A stretch of 64,000 bases of DNA from Nostoc sp. NMS7 (GTDB lineage Bacteria > Cyanobacteriota > Cyanobacteriia > Cyanobacteriales > Nostocaceae), in NCBI RefSeq assembly GCF_017115085.1, contig NZ_JABXKJ010000244.1, positions 1 through 64,000 on the forward strand, in the 5' to 3' direction. Positions within the stretch are counted from its first letter, which is position 1. Each line of letters starts with the position of its first letter. The translations under genes and the position numbers were made by a program. The notes under the pieces are model-generated. The model was not told the origin of the DNA. It made no database searches and worked only from the letters and a program-made list of their open reading frames with translations. This document shows, in pieces, positions 1 to 7,931 of this stretch.

Positions 1-218
1 CTCTTGTGGGGTGGGCAGCGTTCGACTGACTTGTACTGACTTTGCCTGCCCTGAGTCCTTCGACAAGCTCAGGGTAACACCTATCGAAGGGTCGAAGTAG
101 CGCTCACGCCGAAGTCTTGCCCGCCCTAATTATGCAAGTTAAATGTGGAACAGCTTATCTCTCTCAGGGACTTCTAATTGAAAAATATCCCATCGTCGAG
201 GCATATTACAATCATACG
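1..218. other. Non-coding stretch with a dispersed palindromic repeat
   Basis: I see no gene here. Positions 49-74 hold an imperfect hairpin with arms CCCTGAG and CTCAGGG around 12 bases. The same motif with the same flank (CTTCGACAAGCTCAGGGTAACAC) recurs at 46290-46315, and a degenerate version lies near 6845-6875. This is a dispersed repeat of the kind common in Nostoc intergenic DNA. Confidence 0.6.
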
Positions 219-409
219 TGTCAACTTAACGTAAAAGCCATGTCCCGCAAGGAACTGAAGTTCCTTGGCTAATAGCTCAAGTCAATCTTTAGATGACTAA
301 ATAATCCGAAAAGTCTTTAGTCTACTTCAGTAGACTTTAGTTATTAGCCCTGAAATTTATTTCTGGGCGGGCCTGGAAGTCAACAAGCGATTTCTAGCTT
401 AAGTTGACA
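219..409. repeat. MITE-like element with perfect 11-bp terminal inverted repeats
   Basis: The left end TGTCAACTTAA (219-229) and the right end TTAAGTTGACA (399-409) are perfect inverted repeats. The similarity extends weakly outwards for about ten more bases on each side. The roughly 190-bp interior has no open frame of note. It contains a short hairpin, AGTCTAC-TTCA-GTAGACT, near 318-337. Size, ends and lack of coding capacity fit a miniature inverted-repeat element; which transposase would move it is not visible here. Confidence 0.6.
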
Positions 410-486
410 CCAATGTATTACAATACACCCCTACAAATGTAGAAATAATTTGGGATGATTTATTTTTTGTCAGTCCCTTATCTGCC

Positions 487-1134
487 TCATTTTTCCATCT
501 TCCCTGCAAGGGCTTGTTCCCAAATCGGCAAATCCTCCGGTCGGTCAACATCAGCTAAAAGCGACAAGTTCACATGAGATAAATTCAGTTTCTGGGCAAT
601 ATCCACAGTTTTCTGGAATACTTGAGCAGTCCCCCACTCGATCTTAACGAACAACTCCGGGATGGGTTGGCGCAAACCAATTAAGTAATATCCACCATCG
701 ATCGCAGGGCCAAGTACCAGATCAAAGGCGTGTAAGTTCTCAAAAGCTGTTGCTAGAATCTGGGCATTTACTCCAGGACAATCTGTACCGATGATAATTA
801 CATTTTCTGCACCAGATTGAAAGGCATTTCCAAGCGATCGCGCCATCCGCGAACCTAGATCGCCTTCACCTTGAGAGTGGTAAACCAAATCCAACCCCAG
901 CCAGTCTTGCATGAGTTGCAAATCGCCACCTGTAAACCGCACTTCCACAGATATGGCAATGGCTTTTTGCAATTCTTCAACCTGAAATATTGTATATTCA
1001 GTCATCTGACGTTGAAGATTGGCAGCACCAACGCTTCCCAAAACAGGTATCAATCAAGTTTTTGTCTTCCCTGGTTCTGGATAGCGAGTGAAAATAATCA
1101 AGTGTTGTTTTGGGTTTGCTGGTAAGTTCAGCAC
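487..1134 (-). pseudogene. DUF2064 (TIGR04282-type) glycosyltransferase, broken by an in-frame TGA
   Basis: The frame encodes a CofC/DUF2064-type nucleotidyl- or glycosyltransferase. It has the Rossmann-like segments VIIIGTDCPG and GPAIDGGYYLIGL and the ending ADVDRPEDL. The family's N-terminal motif is also present upstream in the same frame: a GTG at 1132-1134 starts a reading that includes LIIFTRYPEPGKTKT. It then hits TGA at 1054-1056 and resumes as LIPVLG. Family members carry Arg at that position (KTRL), so the stop looks like a CGA-to-TGA transition. The uninterrupted part can only start at TTG 1053, which would lose the nucleotide-binding loop. Probably a recent pseudogene, or a sequencing error. 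Stop at 487. Confidence 0.75.
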
Positions 1135-1170
1135 ACAATACCTTATCTAATTAACTCCACAAAAAATATC

Positions 1171-2748
1171 TTAATAGCAATACTTGTCGTGATCAGTTGT
1201 AGTATGCTCCTTTGCTGTTCGCATTGCTCCTAAAATCGTCGAAACTATTACACAACGTTTAGCTTTACCACCAGACTTGCTGGATAACGTGATCCTTCCT
1301 AAATCTTTAGCATTACCTTTGTAGTCAAATCTAACTTCTTGTACAGTAGTGAGTGACGGTTGGAAGTTTGTCTCAGAATCTAAACGCACATTAGAATGTA
1401 GATTATTCCAGTTAGCAGCAGATGGGTTTACTGTAGCAGGATGAACCGCCCATTGAACAATACCGTTTTGTTCACGAAAACTAGCTTGCCAACTCAATTT
1501 TTCCTTGGTAGCTTGGCTTTTGGCTTGGCGCATAGCAAGGTGCACTTCGCTTCGGGCAGTATTGAGGCGTTGAATGTTCACAAAAGTTAGCCAGCTGGGT
1601 ATTCCCTGCGTAGCTAATATACCAATTAATAGAATAACTACTAACATCTCTGGTAAGGTAAAACCACTGTTAGAGTGCTTATTCAATAGATTTTTTGCAT
1701 TAAATGTAGATGCACTTGAGTATCCATTTTTGTTTTCTGGTCGTTTTTCAGCTTCCCATCTGTTGAGCAATGTTTCCGGTTCTGGGCTTCTTGCTTTACG
1801 TTGGTTAGTAATACTGTAGAGCAAGGAGGGGAAAGTAAAAATTATGACAATTTTCAATGACATTTTTAAGGTGAAATTTATATTCTGAAGTCTTGAAGAG
1901 TCGTTAAGAAAATACTTCCATATAAATCTCGCAGCAGTTAAACCTTTTTGTCGATTAAACGGCATTTGTAGGGCTTTGCAGGTCAGGTATTTGTATAAAT
2001 TTCGTAGGCTGATATTCCAACTATTCTTAAGTGTGGAAGGTCTTTTTTTGTACGCTCTCTCAAGCACTTGCAAGCACGATTTTTCCTGCCTGAGAAGATT
2101 GCAAGAAACTGAATTAGGACTTATGCGATATAAAATTTGTACAGATGGTACACAGATAAAATCAAACTTAGAAGCTAATCGCAGCCACATATCCCAATCC
2201 TGAGCCGCACTCAGAAATTCGTCAAAGCCACCTAATGTAATTAAAGCTTTTTTACAAATTAAGGGATTAGAACCATTCTCTAGAAAGTTATTTAGTAATA
2301 AATTCTCATAAATATTTCCATTTTCATTAATGCGTTTACCTGAAAATAGAAATTGACCCTTTGTATCAATATAATCAGTCCAACTGTAAGCAACTTTTGC
2401 AGTAACGTTTTCTTGCAGAGCTTTTAACTGAGACTGAAGTTTATCAGGTGTCCAAAGATCATCTGCATCTAAAAAACTAACAAATTCTCCACCTGCACGG
2501 TCTAGTCCACGGTTACGGCTGACGTTTCCACCAGCATTGGAATAGGAAAATACTTTTATTCTTGGGTCTTGGATTTGTGTAACAACTTCTAAAGTCGAGT
2601 CTTGTGAACCATCATTAATTACAATTAATTCAAAGTCAATAAAAGTTTGGTTCAAAACAGATTGAATTGTTTCCTTAATAGTTTTCTCGGTATTGTAAGC
2701 AGGTATGATTACAGAAATTATGGGTAAATTTTTGCTATTTTTAATCAT
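1171..2748 (-). CDS. hpsG: HpsG-like family-2 glycosyltransferase fused to a GspH-type pseudopilin
   Basis: This 525-residue protein joins two modules. Residues 1 to about 315 are a GT-A fold family-2 glycosyltransferase: N-terminal ISVIIPAYNTEKTI, nucleotide-sugar motif DGSQDS, and the metal-binding DxD in FLDADD (94-97). Residues 362-525 are a type II/IV pseudopilin with the prepilin peptidase site G362|FTLPE, a hydrophobic helix, and the GspH-like end RCVIVSTILGAM. That end resembles HpsD's CVVVETLLGTM. The linker contains TTG codons at residues 327 and 355 that could be separate pilin starts; the second would leave an 8-residue leader. The start ATG is 1 base beyond the hpsF stop, so the genes are in one operon. 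By position it is the third glycosyltransferase of the hps locus. The fusion is read directly; whether one or two proteins are made is unknown. Confidence 0.75.
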   Translation of the reverse strand: MIKNSKNLPIISVIIPAYNTEKTIKETIQSVLNQTFIDFELIVINDGSQDSTLEVVTQIQDPRIKVFSYSNAGGNVSRNRGLDRAGGEFVSFLDADDLWTPDKLQSQLKALQENVTAKVAYSWTDYIDTKGQFLFSGKRINENGNIYENLLLNNFLENGSNPLICKKALITLGGFDEFLSAAQDWDMWLRLASKFDFICVPSVQILYRISPNSVSCNLLRQEKSCLQVLERAYKKRPSTLKNSWNISLRNLYKYLTCKALQMPFNRQKGLTAARFIWKYFLNDSSRLQNINFTLKMSLKIVIIFTFPSLLYSITNQRKARSPEPETLLNRWEAEKRPENKNGYSSASTFNAKNLLNKHSNSGFTLPEMLVVILLIGILATQGIPSWLTFVNIQRLNTARSEVHLAMRQAKSQATKEKLSWQASFREQNGIVQWAVHPATVNPSAANWNNLHSNVRLDSETNFQPSLTTVQEVRFDYKGNAKDLGRITLSSKSGGKAKRCVIVSTILGAMRTAKEHTTTDHDKYCY

Positions 2749-2749
2749 T

Positions 2750-3742
2750 TTATAGGGCTGCTTTATTTTTTAATCCTCTGCCTAAATTAGATTTTAAGTA
2801 GTAAAAAGGACTCATCATACTAGCCAAGTAAAACTCTATCTCAAAAAGTGCAATAAGATTACTTTTCAATTCCCCTCTATACTTAATCAGGTGCTGTAAT
2901 ACTCGGCGTAAATTCCCTAAAATAGTTTTTACAAACACTATTGGTTTTTGCCAATTTTTAGTATTTATCAAACGTAACTGGAAAATACACAAGCCACAGC
3001 CGCGTGCCAAAGTTAGGAGGTAATCTCTCTCAAGTCGCCAATGTGGTATTTGATGATAAGTATGCATAGTAGGGTTATACCAAATTTGCCAACCTGCATA
3101 ATGTATGTAAAGCAATGGTTCATAATCATCACCCTGCACTAAAATCCCAGGCAACTTCCCACTTAAAGTAGGTCGTTGTGGTACATTATCACACCATACT
3201 TGTTTGCGAACAACAAGAGCCGCACCAGGAGGAAGTCTTAAATTATCTGCATCAAACAAATGTGGATTTGAACCATGTTCTCTGATAGCTAAAAAAGCTT
3301 GAATTCTTTCAAAATTTTCTGGTGGTTTTACTTCAAAATCACCATGAATCTGTCCACTCCAAGCACCTGCTTGAGGATGCTCCAAGCCAAAGGTATATGC
3401 TTGGGCTAACCAATCAGAAGCAGGTAAGTTATCATCATCTAAAAATGCGATTAGCTGGCCTCTGGCTTCACGTACTGCTCGCAGTCGTGCAAAAGCGGCT
3501 CCCTGTTCGGTTTCTAAAAAATATCTTAAATGAGAACTTCCATCATATATTTTTTGGTAATTCTGGATGATTTCAGATGTGTTATCAGAACTATTATTAT
3601 CCACAATAATAATTTCCCAGTTAAGTTTTTCTACTCCTGTCTGGGTTAATAGCTTATCCAAAATTTTAGGTAAACGGGTTGCTCCATTATATGCAGGAAT
3701 GGCTACGCTCACATCTAAATTCTCAACTAATAATTCACTCAT
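2750..3742 (-). CDS. hpsF: HpsF-like family-2 glycosyltransferase
   Basis: The 330-residue protein is a family-2 glycosyltransferase: VSVAIPAYNGATRLP at the N-terminus, the conserved IIIVDNNSSDNTSE segment, and FLDDDNLPASDW as the DxD-type metal/nucleotide-sugar site. It is closely related to its neighbour at 3768-4748, sharing QGAAFAR/QGAAYAR and the C-terminal SPFYYLK/SPFYLWK, so the pair arose by duplication. It presumably adds a sugar to the hormogonium polysaccharide at the cytoplasmic face of the membrane; donor and acceptor are unknown. The gap to hpsE is only 25 bp. The symbol rests on gene order (hpsA to hpsG) as in Nostoc punctiforme. Confidence 0.75.
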   Translation of the reverse strand: MSELLVENLDVSVAIPAYNGATRLPKILDKLLTQTGVEKLNWEIIIVDNNSSDNTSEIIQNYQKIYDGSSHLRYFLETEQGAAFARLRAVREARGQLIAFLDDDNLPASDWLAQAYTFGLEHPQAGAWSGQIHGDFEVKPPENFERIQAFLAIREHGSNPHLFDADNLRLPPGAALVVRKQVWCDNVPQRPTLSGKLPGILVQGDDYEPLLYIHYAGWQIWYNPTMHTYHQIPHWRLERDYLLTLARGCGLCIFQLRLINTKNWQKPIVFVKTILGNLRRVLQHLIKYRGELKSNLIALFEIEFYLASMMSPFYYLKSNLGRGLKNKAAL

Positions 3743-3767
3743 ACATAATACCTAAATTTTTAATAAT

Positions 3768-4748
3768 TTATTTTTTAAAATATCCGTTTTTCCAAAGATA
3801 AAAAGGACTAATGAAACTACTTAAAAAAAGTTCCATTTCGCAAGCAACTACTAAATCATATTTTAGTTTGGTTCGATATTTGAGTAAGTGTAAAGCAATT
3901 TTACGCAAATCATTTATCATATAAGATAAAAGAGCAACTGGTCTATACACCTGTTTTATATTAACCATTCTAGTTACATAACGGCTAAGTCCAATACCTC
4001 GAAAGAACGGAATTAAATAGTCTTTTTGTAAACGAAACTTTGGTATTCTGTGAAAAATTTCCATTTCTGGGTTATACCAAATTTCCCATCCTGATTTTTG
4101 GATGTAAGACAACATTTCTAAGTCTTCACTGGTAAGCATATTGCCTTTAACTCTCCCAGTTAAAATAAACTTATCTGGGACACTTTCTAACCACGCTTGT
4201 CTACGAACAACAAGTCCAGCAGAGGGGGGTAGTAATTTTTTGCCTGCTTCGTATAAGAGCGGTAAATTACCTCGCTCTGTAATTGCCAAAAATGGAGCAA
4301 TTCGAGCAAAATTTTCTGGTGGTTCTACTTCCCAGTCAGGGTGAATTTGGCTGCCATAAGCTCCCGCTTTCGGATATTTTTCACCAAAAGCATAAGCTGC
4401 GGCTACCCAATTTGATAGTGGGTAGTTGTCATCATCTAGAAAACCGATGAATTTACCTTTAGCTTCTGCAACTGCCCTTTTTCGGGCATAAGCTGCTCCC
4501 TGTCGCGCTTCAAAGCAATACTTTAAAGGGTAAGGACACTGCCAATTTTGTTGATAGCTTTGGACAACTTTAGCTGTGTTATCAGTGCTGTTGTTGTCTA
4601 CAACTATAATTTCCCATCGCAAAGCGTGTTGTAGACAAGAGAGATTTTCGGTGTGAAGTTGGTTTTGTAGTCGTTCTAGTAGTTCAGGCAAACGACTTTC
4701 ACCGTTATAAGTTGGGATAGCTACAGTAAAGTCAAGGTTTTCAGTCAT
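3768..4748 (-). CDS. hpsE: HpsE-like family-2 glycosyltransferase
   Basis: A family-2 glycosyltransferase with FTVAIPTYNGESRLPELL, IIVVDNNSTDNTAKV and FLDDDNYPLSNW. The open frame extends upstream to an ATG at 4844. I prefer the ATG at 4748 (326 residues) because it aligns the N-terminus (MTENLDFTVAIP) with HpsF (ENLDVSVAIP), and the extra 32 residues are low-complexity and lack family motifs. Neither start has a strong Shine-Dalgarno sequence. It follows hpsD after a gap of nearly 290 bases that contains a 10-bp inverted repeat, so it could have separate control. The expected role is sugar transfer in hormogonium polysaccharide synthesis. Confidence 0.75.
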   Translation of the reverse strand: MTENLDFTVAIPTYNGESRLPELLERLQNQLHTENLSCLQHALRWEIIVVDNNSTDNTAKVVQSYQQNWQCPYPLKYCFEARQGAAYARKRAVAEAKGKFIGFLDDDNYPLSNWVAAAYAFGEKYPKAGAYGSQIHPDWEVEPPENFARIAPFLAITERGNLPLLYEAGKKLLPPSAGLVVRRQAWLESVPDKFILTGRVKGNMLTSEDLEMLSYIQKSGWEIWYNPEMEIFHRIPKFRLQKDYLIPFFRGIGLSRYVTRMVNIKQVYRPVALLSYMINDLRKIALHLLKYRTKLKYDLVVACEMELFLSSFISPFYLWKNGYFKK

Positions 4749-4850
4749 TTGACAAAAGTTACATTTTGATATTTTGATTAAGTAGATGGGTATATATATA
4801 ATAGAGTGTGATTGCGCGAACGTCATTTCATCTCGCAATAACATATTACA

Positions 4851-4872
4851 TTTAATTATGCCTACCTACTTA
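4851..4872. repeat. 22-bp dispersed repeat, inverted copy at 17664-17685
   Basis: The sequence TTTAATTATGCCTACCTACT plus TA is the reverse complement of 17664-17685 with a single mismatch. The two copies lie upstream of unrelated genes (hpsE here, the glutaredoxin-like gene there). Function unknown. Confidence 0.6.
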
Positions 4873-4940
4873 GGAAGCTTTTTAGATGTTCAGCCAAGGG
4901 CTAATTTATCAACGACTCTTAAATAAATCTATCAAAGATT

Positions 4941-4985
4941 AAAACTGTACACGATATTTCAATTTTGCTATCAACGTACAGTTTT
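4941..4985. promoter_or_regulatory. Inverted repeat in the hpsD-hpsE gap
   Basis: AAAACTGTAC (4941-4950) and GTACAGTTTT (4976-4985) form a perfect 10-bp inverted repeat with a 25-base spacer. It lies downstream of hpsD and upstream of hpsE. It could be an mRNA hairpin that separates expression of the secretion genes from the glycosyltransferase genes, or a binding site for a dimeric regulator. Confidence 0.4.
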
Positions 4986-5034
4986 ATGCACAGTATTATT
5001 ACGTATTTTTATAAAATTTTGCTATAAAAACTAC

Positions 5035-5721
5035 TTAATTGCATTGGGAGTCTTTTGCTGTTACCATTGTTCCCAAGAGAGTTTCCACAACGACGCATCG
5101 CTTTATGCTACTAGGCGATGTAGAATTGGCAGAGCTTGGAACAGCTACCACTATTTTTAACCCTGTAGCTGTTCCAAAGTTTGGAGATGTTGAAGTTGCT
5201 AAAGCTCCCGTAGAATCAAAGGTAATCGTTGCTGACGGACTTGAAGTTGTTAACACACTTGAAGCAGCGTAGGATACAGTAGAAGTAGAATTGACAATGT
5301 TTGTACTACTGAGATTTGCGCCCAACAGTAATTGATTAGAATTGGCTCCCACATCTGCCCCTAAAAGTTTCCATGTGCTGATGCTGCTGATTCCAGCATT
5401 AGTACTATAAATAGCAACCTCTATATCTTGATTTGCGCTATTTTTCTGAAAACTAACACTGTAGCTAAGTTTAGTTTTCTTAGCTTGGCTCTGTGCTTCT
5501 TCCAGTGCGGCGAAAACAGCGTCGTTAGCCTTATTTATCTGCTGTCGATTTACAAAGGCAAGCCAACTAGGAGCTGCGATCGCTGATAAAATTCCGATCA
5601 TCAGGATTACTACTACTAATTCTATTAAAGTAAAGCCAGTATCCTGTTGAGGATGAAATCGCTCCTTGGTATCTTTATTACATATCTTAGTGTGGAATAA
5701 CTTTAAAGTTAGGTTGCTCAT
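5035..5721 (-). CDS. hpsD: HpsD-like GspH-type pseudopilin
   Basis: The 228-residue protein has a 29-residue positively charged leader, then the prepilin peptidase site G29|FTLIE with the conserved Glu at +5. A hydrophobic helix (LVVVILMIGILSAIAAPSWL) and an extracytoplasmic GspH/FimT-like domain follow. The C-terminal CVVVETLLGTM matches the end of the pseudopilin module fused to hpsG. Cys near the end may form a disulphide. It would be processed by PilD and assembled in a pseudopilus that helps export the hormogonium polysaccharide. It lies 37 bp after hpsC. Ser/Thr-rich repeats in the central domain are typical of such proteins in cyanobacteria. Confidence 0.8.
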   Translation of the reverse strand: MSNLTLKLFHTKICNKDTKERFHPQQDTGFTLIELVVVILMIGILSAIAAPSWLAFVNRQQINKANDAVFAALEEAQSQAKKTKLSYSVSFQKNSANQDIEVAIYSTNAGISSISTWKLLGADVGANSNQLLLGANLSSTNIVNSTSTVSYAASSVLTTSSPSATITFDSTGALATSTSPNFGTATGLKIVVAVPSSANSTSPSSIKRCVVVETLLGTMVTAKDSQCN

Positions 5722-5758
5722 AATGCCCCATCATTAGTTGTGCTGTGTATTATCGAGT

Positions 5759-6763
5759 TTATTTAGCAAATAAATATCCACGTCCCTGCACGCGGACATT
5801 TGCTGTTGGAAAGTAAGTTTGGTTATTTGAAGAGTAATCAAAATTGCTAGTTTGCAACCGAGCTAGTGCATTACCTCGTAAAAACACCTGTGCTGTCGTG
5901 TTGGCAACATCAACGCAAGTATAGAAGCCCATAAAACTACCTGAACTAAGTGTTCCAGTGGGGCAAGTAGGAAGTGTTGAACCAATAGAGGTTTGATCGA
6001 TATAATCAATTAGTACAGAAGCTTGTTGAGTGTAAGCTGTTGAGGCTGTAGCTTTCCATGAATTCATTTTCTGAGTTAGACCTGTGGCACTTGCTAGATT
6101 CAGGTTAAAACGCTGAAAACCTGCATCAGGGCAGTGGCTGGTGTCAATATATGTATCATTGGCATAGCCAGTACAATTCCCAGTAGTGCCAGTAGTAGTA
6201 CCACTAGCCGCCAGAACTCCATCGGTAATTTCAAATCTGGCAATACGAGCCGCTTTTGACCAAGTAGTACTACTATCTTTGATTAAATAGTAGGCAACTA
6301 GTGAGTAAACAAAAGTGTCATCTTTTGTGTTTGTTGTAGTGCTGGTGGAAAGTGTAATCGAACTTGTGAGAAACTTGCGTTTCCAAAACACCAAAATTGG
6401 TTGACAAGTAGAAGAATTACATCCAGTAGCGATGTTAACAGGGGGTATTTGGTCTTGAATTCCTGGTGGGACAGTGCTTGAAGTGTGAGTCAGTGCGTAA
6501 TTATCATATATGTAGACAGCTTGTTGTAAATCATTGGCAATGTAATCAACTGCTGTCTGGATTTCTTGTTCAGAATTTGCCTTTGCTTGCTCCTTCTGAT
6601 CTGTACTGAGAATATTAACCATGAATCCTAGCAGCGGTGTAAGCACGAGGAATGCTATCAATAAGGCTACCAAAAGTTCTATTAGGGTAAAACCATTAGC
6701 TTGCTGAACAAACTTAGAGTGTTTCAGCTCAATGCTGAGAATAAATTTGAGTACATTCTTCAT
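5759..6763 (-). CDS. hpsC: HpsC-like PilW/GspJ-type pseudopilin
   Basis: The 334-residue protein begins with a 24-residue leader and the cleavage motif G24|FTLIE. The hydrophobic helix LLVALLIAFLVLTPLLGFMV and a PilW-like region (EQEIQTAVDYIANDLQQAVY) come next. The large C-terminal part is Thr/Ser-rich with several cysteines, as in minor pilins. Size and position between HpsB-like and HpsD-like genes match HpsC, a hormogonium polysaccharide secretion pseudopilin. A 385-bp gap with repeats separates it from hpsB, so the locus may not be a single transcript. The start ATG at 6763 is the only one that leaves a proper leader. Confidence 0.8.
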   Translation of the reverse strand: MKNVLKFILSIELKHSKFVQQANGFTLIELLVALLIAFLVLTPLLGFMVNILSTDQKEQAKANSEQEIQTAVDYIANDLQQAVYIYDNYALTHTSSTVPPGIQDQIPPVNIATGCNSSTCQPILVFWKRKFLTSSITLSTSTTTNTKDDTFVYSLVAYYLIKDSSTTWSKAARIARFEITDGVLAASGTTTGTTGNCTGYANDTYIDTSHCPDAGFQRFNLNLASATGLTQKMNSWKATASTAYTQQASVLIDYIDQTSIGSTLPTCPTGTLSSGSFMGFYTCVDVANTTAQVFLRGNALARLQTSNFDYSSNNQTYFPTANVRVQGRGYLFAK

Positions 6764-7148
6764 AACTACAGTCTGCCCCTTAGAGGATATTTTAAAAGTA
6801 TTGGGCGAATATAATTCATTACTACATAACTAAAGTCCACACTTCGACCCTTTGACAAAGCTCAGGGCAACGCAAGCTCAGTGACCGCCTCCGTGAACTA
6901 ATACAAATTCAAGGGTTTGTTAACCTGCGGAGGCAGGTTTTGTCTGTGTAGCCGCGACTTCTAGTCGCCCAGGCGAATATAATTCGCTACTACATATCTG
7001 GAAAACCTCTCTCCAAACCTCTCTCCTAAGAGGAGAGAGGCTTTGAATTTTCCCCCTTACCTTGTAGGGAAGGGGGCTAGGGGGTTAGGTTTCGCGTTGG
7101 TTTTTCCACATAACCTGAAAAGTCAGTTTTCAACCTGACTGCATAGGA
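6764..7148. repeat. Repeat-filled gap between hpsB and hpsC
   Basis: I see no gene in these 385 bases. They hold pieces of several dispersed repeats. One is a degenerate TTTGACAAAGCTCAGGGCAA motif near 6850. Another is GTGTAGCCGCGACTTCTAGTC near 6947, whose reverse complement recurs at about 13100. A third is the hairpin CTCTCTCCTAAGAGGAGAGAG near 7020 followed by GCTTTGAATTTTCC, which recurs at about 47920-47960 (inverted) and 60240-60280. The hairpin could act as a terminator for hpsB transcripts. Confidence 0.6.
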
Positions 7149-7901
7149 TTAATTACAAGTGCTGTTACTAGGAGGAGGAGTGGTGCTGCTATAAACAGCA
7201 AGACGCTGACACAGAGCATTGAAGGAAGTGTTTTTAGAACCAATTACAGTGGTCATTTCCACTAGTGGGAATTGGCTATTGCCCAAAGTCCCAGTGAAAG
7301 TGTTTTGTCTATTATTCTGACTACTGTTGCTAGCCTTGGCATTCGTAAAGTCAATATCTGACCGATAAACTCGAATTCCTAAACCGTAACCATCGATTGG
7401 TAAACCTGTTGTGCTATCAATTGGGGTACTTCCTGTTCCTATAATTTTTACAGCCTGAATGTAAAATAGGGTACTTGTACAGTTTGGGGGACTAATAGTT
7501 AGGTTGTTGTTTGCGTCTTTTGTCACGCAATATAAGGATGTTGATGCTGTAGGAACTGGCATATTTCCGGTGGCACCGGTGGTAAGTAAATTGTCAGCTA
7601 AACTCCTGGTTGCATTGGTTGATGCAGGCAATACAATAGTGGCATTAGTCGTAGTAGTGAAATTAGTGGGTTCAGGAATTGCCACTGCTCCGGTTTTAAC
7701 ACCATCAATGAAAGTTCTGACAGCTTGTGTCGCTAGTTCTACGCGTTTTGATTGGACGCGAGTTGCTGTTGCAATCACAATTGTAGGCGCGATCGCTGCC
7801 AGTAAAATAGCAACCACAATTATTGCTACCAGTGACTCAATGATGGTGAAACCAGACTCATCAGATGGTTGACTTACTTGCTGTTGTTTGTGCTTAATCA
7901 T
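7149..7901 (-). CDS. hpsB: HpsB-like PilV-type pseudopilin
   Basis: The 250-residue protein has a short leader and the cleavage site G17|FTIIE with Glu at +5. The hydrophobic helix SLVAIIVVAILLAAIAPTIV and a PilV-like start (ATRVQSKRVELATQAVRTFI) follow. The rest is Thr/Asn-rich with cysteines at LYCVTKD and LCQRLAVY and a terminal Cys. This is the layout of HpsB, a pseudopilin of hormogonium polysaccharide secretion. It follows hpsA by 30 bp and is almost certainly co-transcribed with it. It would sit in the inner membrane until PilD cleavage, then join a pseudopilus. Confidence 0.8.
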   Translation of the reverse strand: MIKHKQQQVSQPSDESGFTIIESLVAIIVVAILLAAIAPTIVIATATRVQSKRVELATQAVRTFIDGVKTGAVAIPEPTNFTTTTNATIVLPASTNATRSLADNLLTTGATGNMPVPTASTSLYCVTKDANNNLTISPPNCTSTLFYIQAVKIIGTGSTPIDSTTGLPIDGYGLGIRVYRSDIDFTNAKASNSSQNNRQNTFTGTLGNSQFPLVEMTTVIGSKNTSFNALCQRLAVYSSTTPPPSNSTCN

Positions 7902-7931
7902 AGTTAATCACCAGTTTCTAAGAATTAAAGA

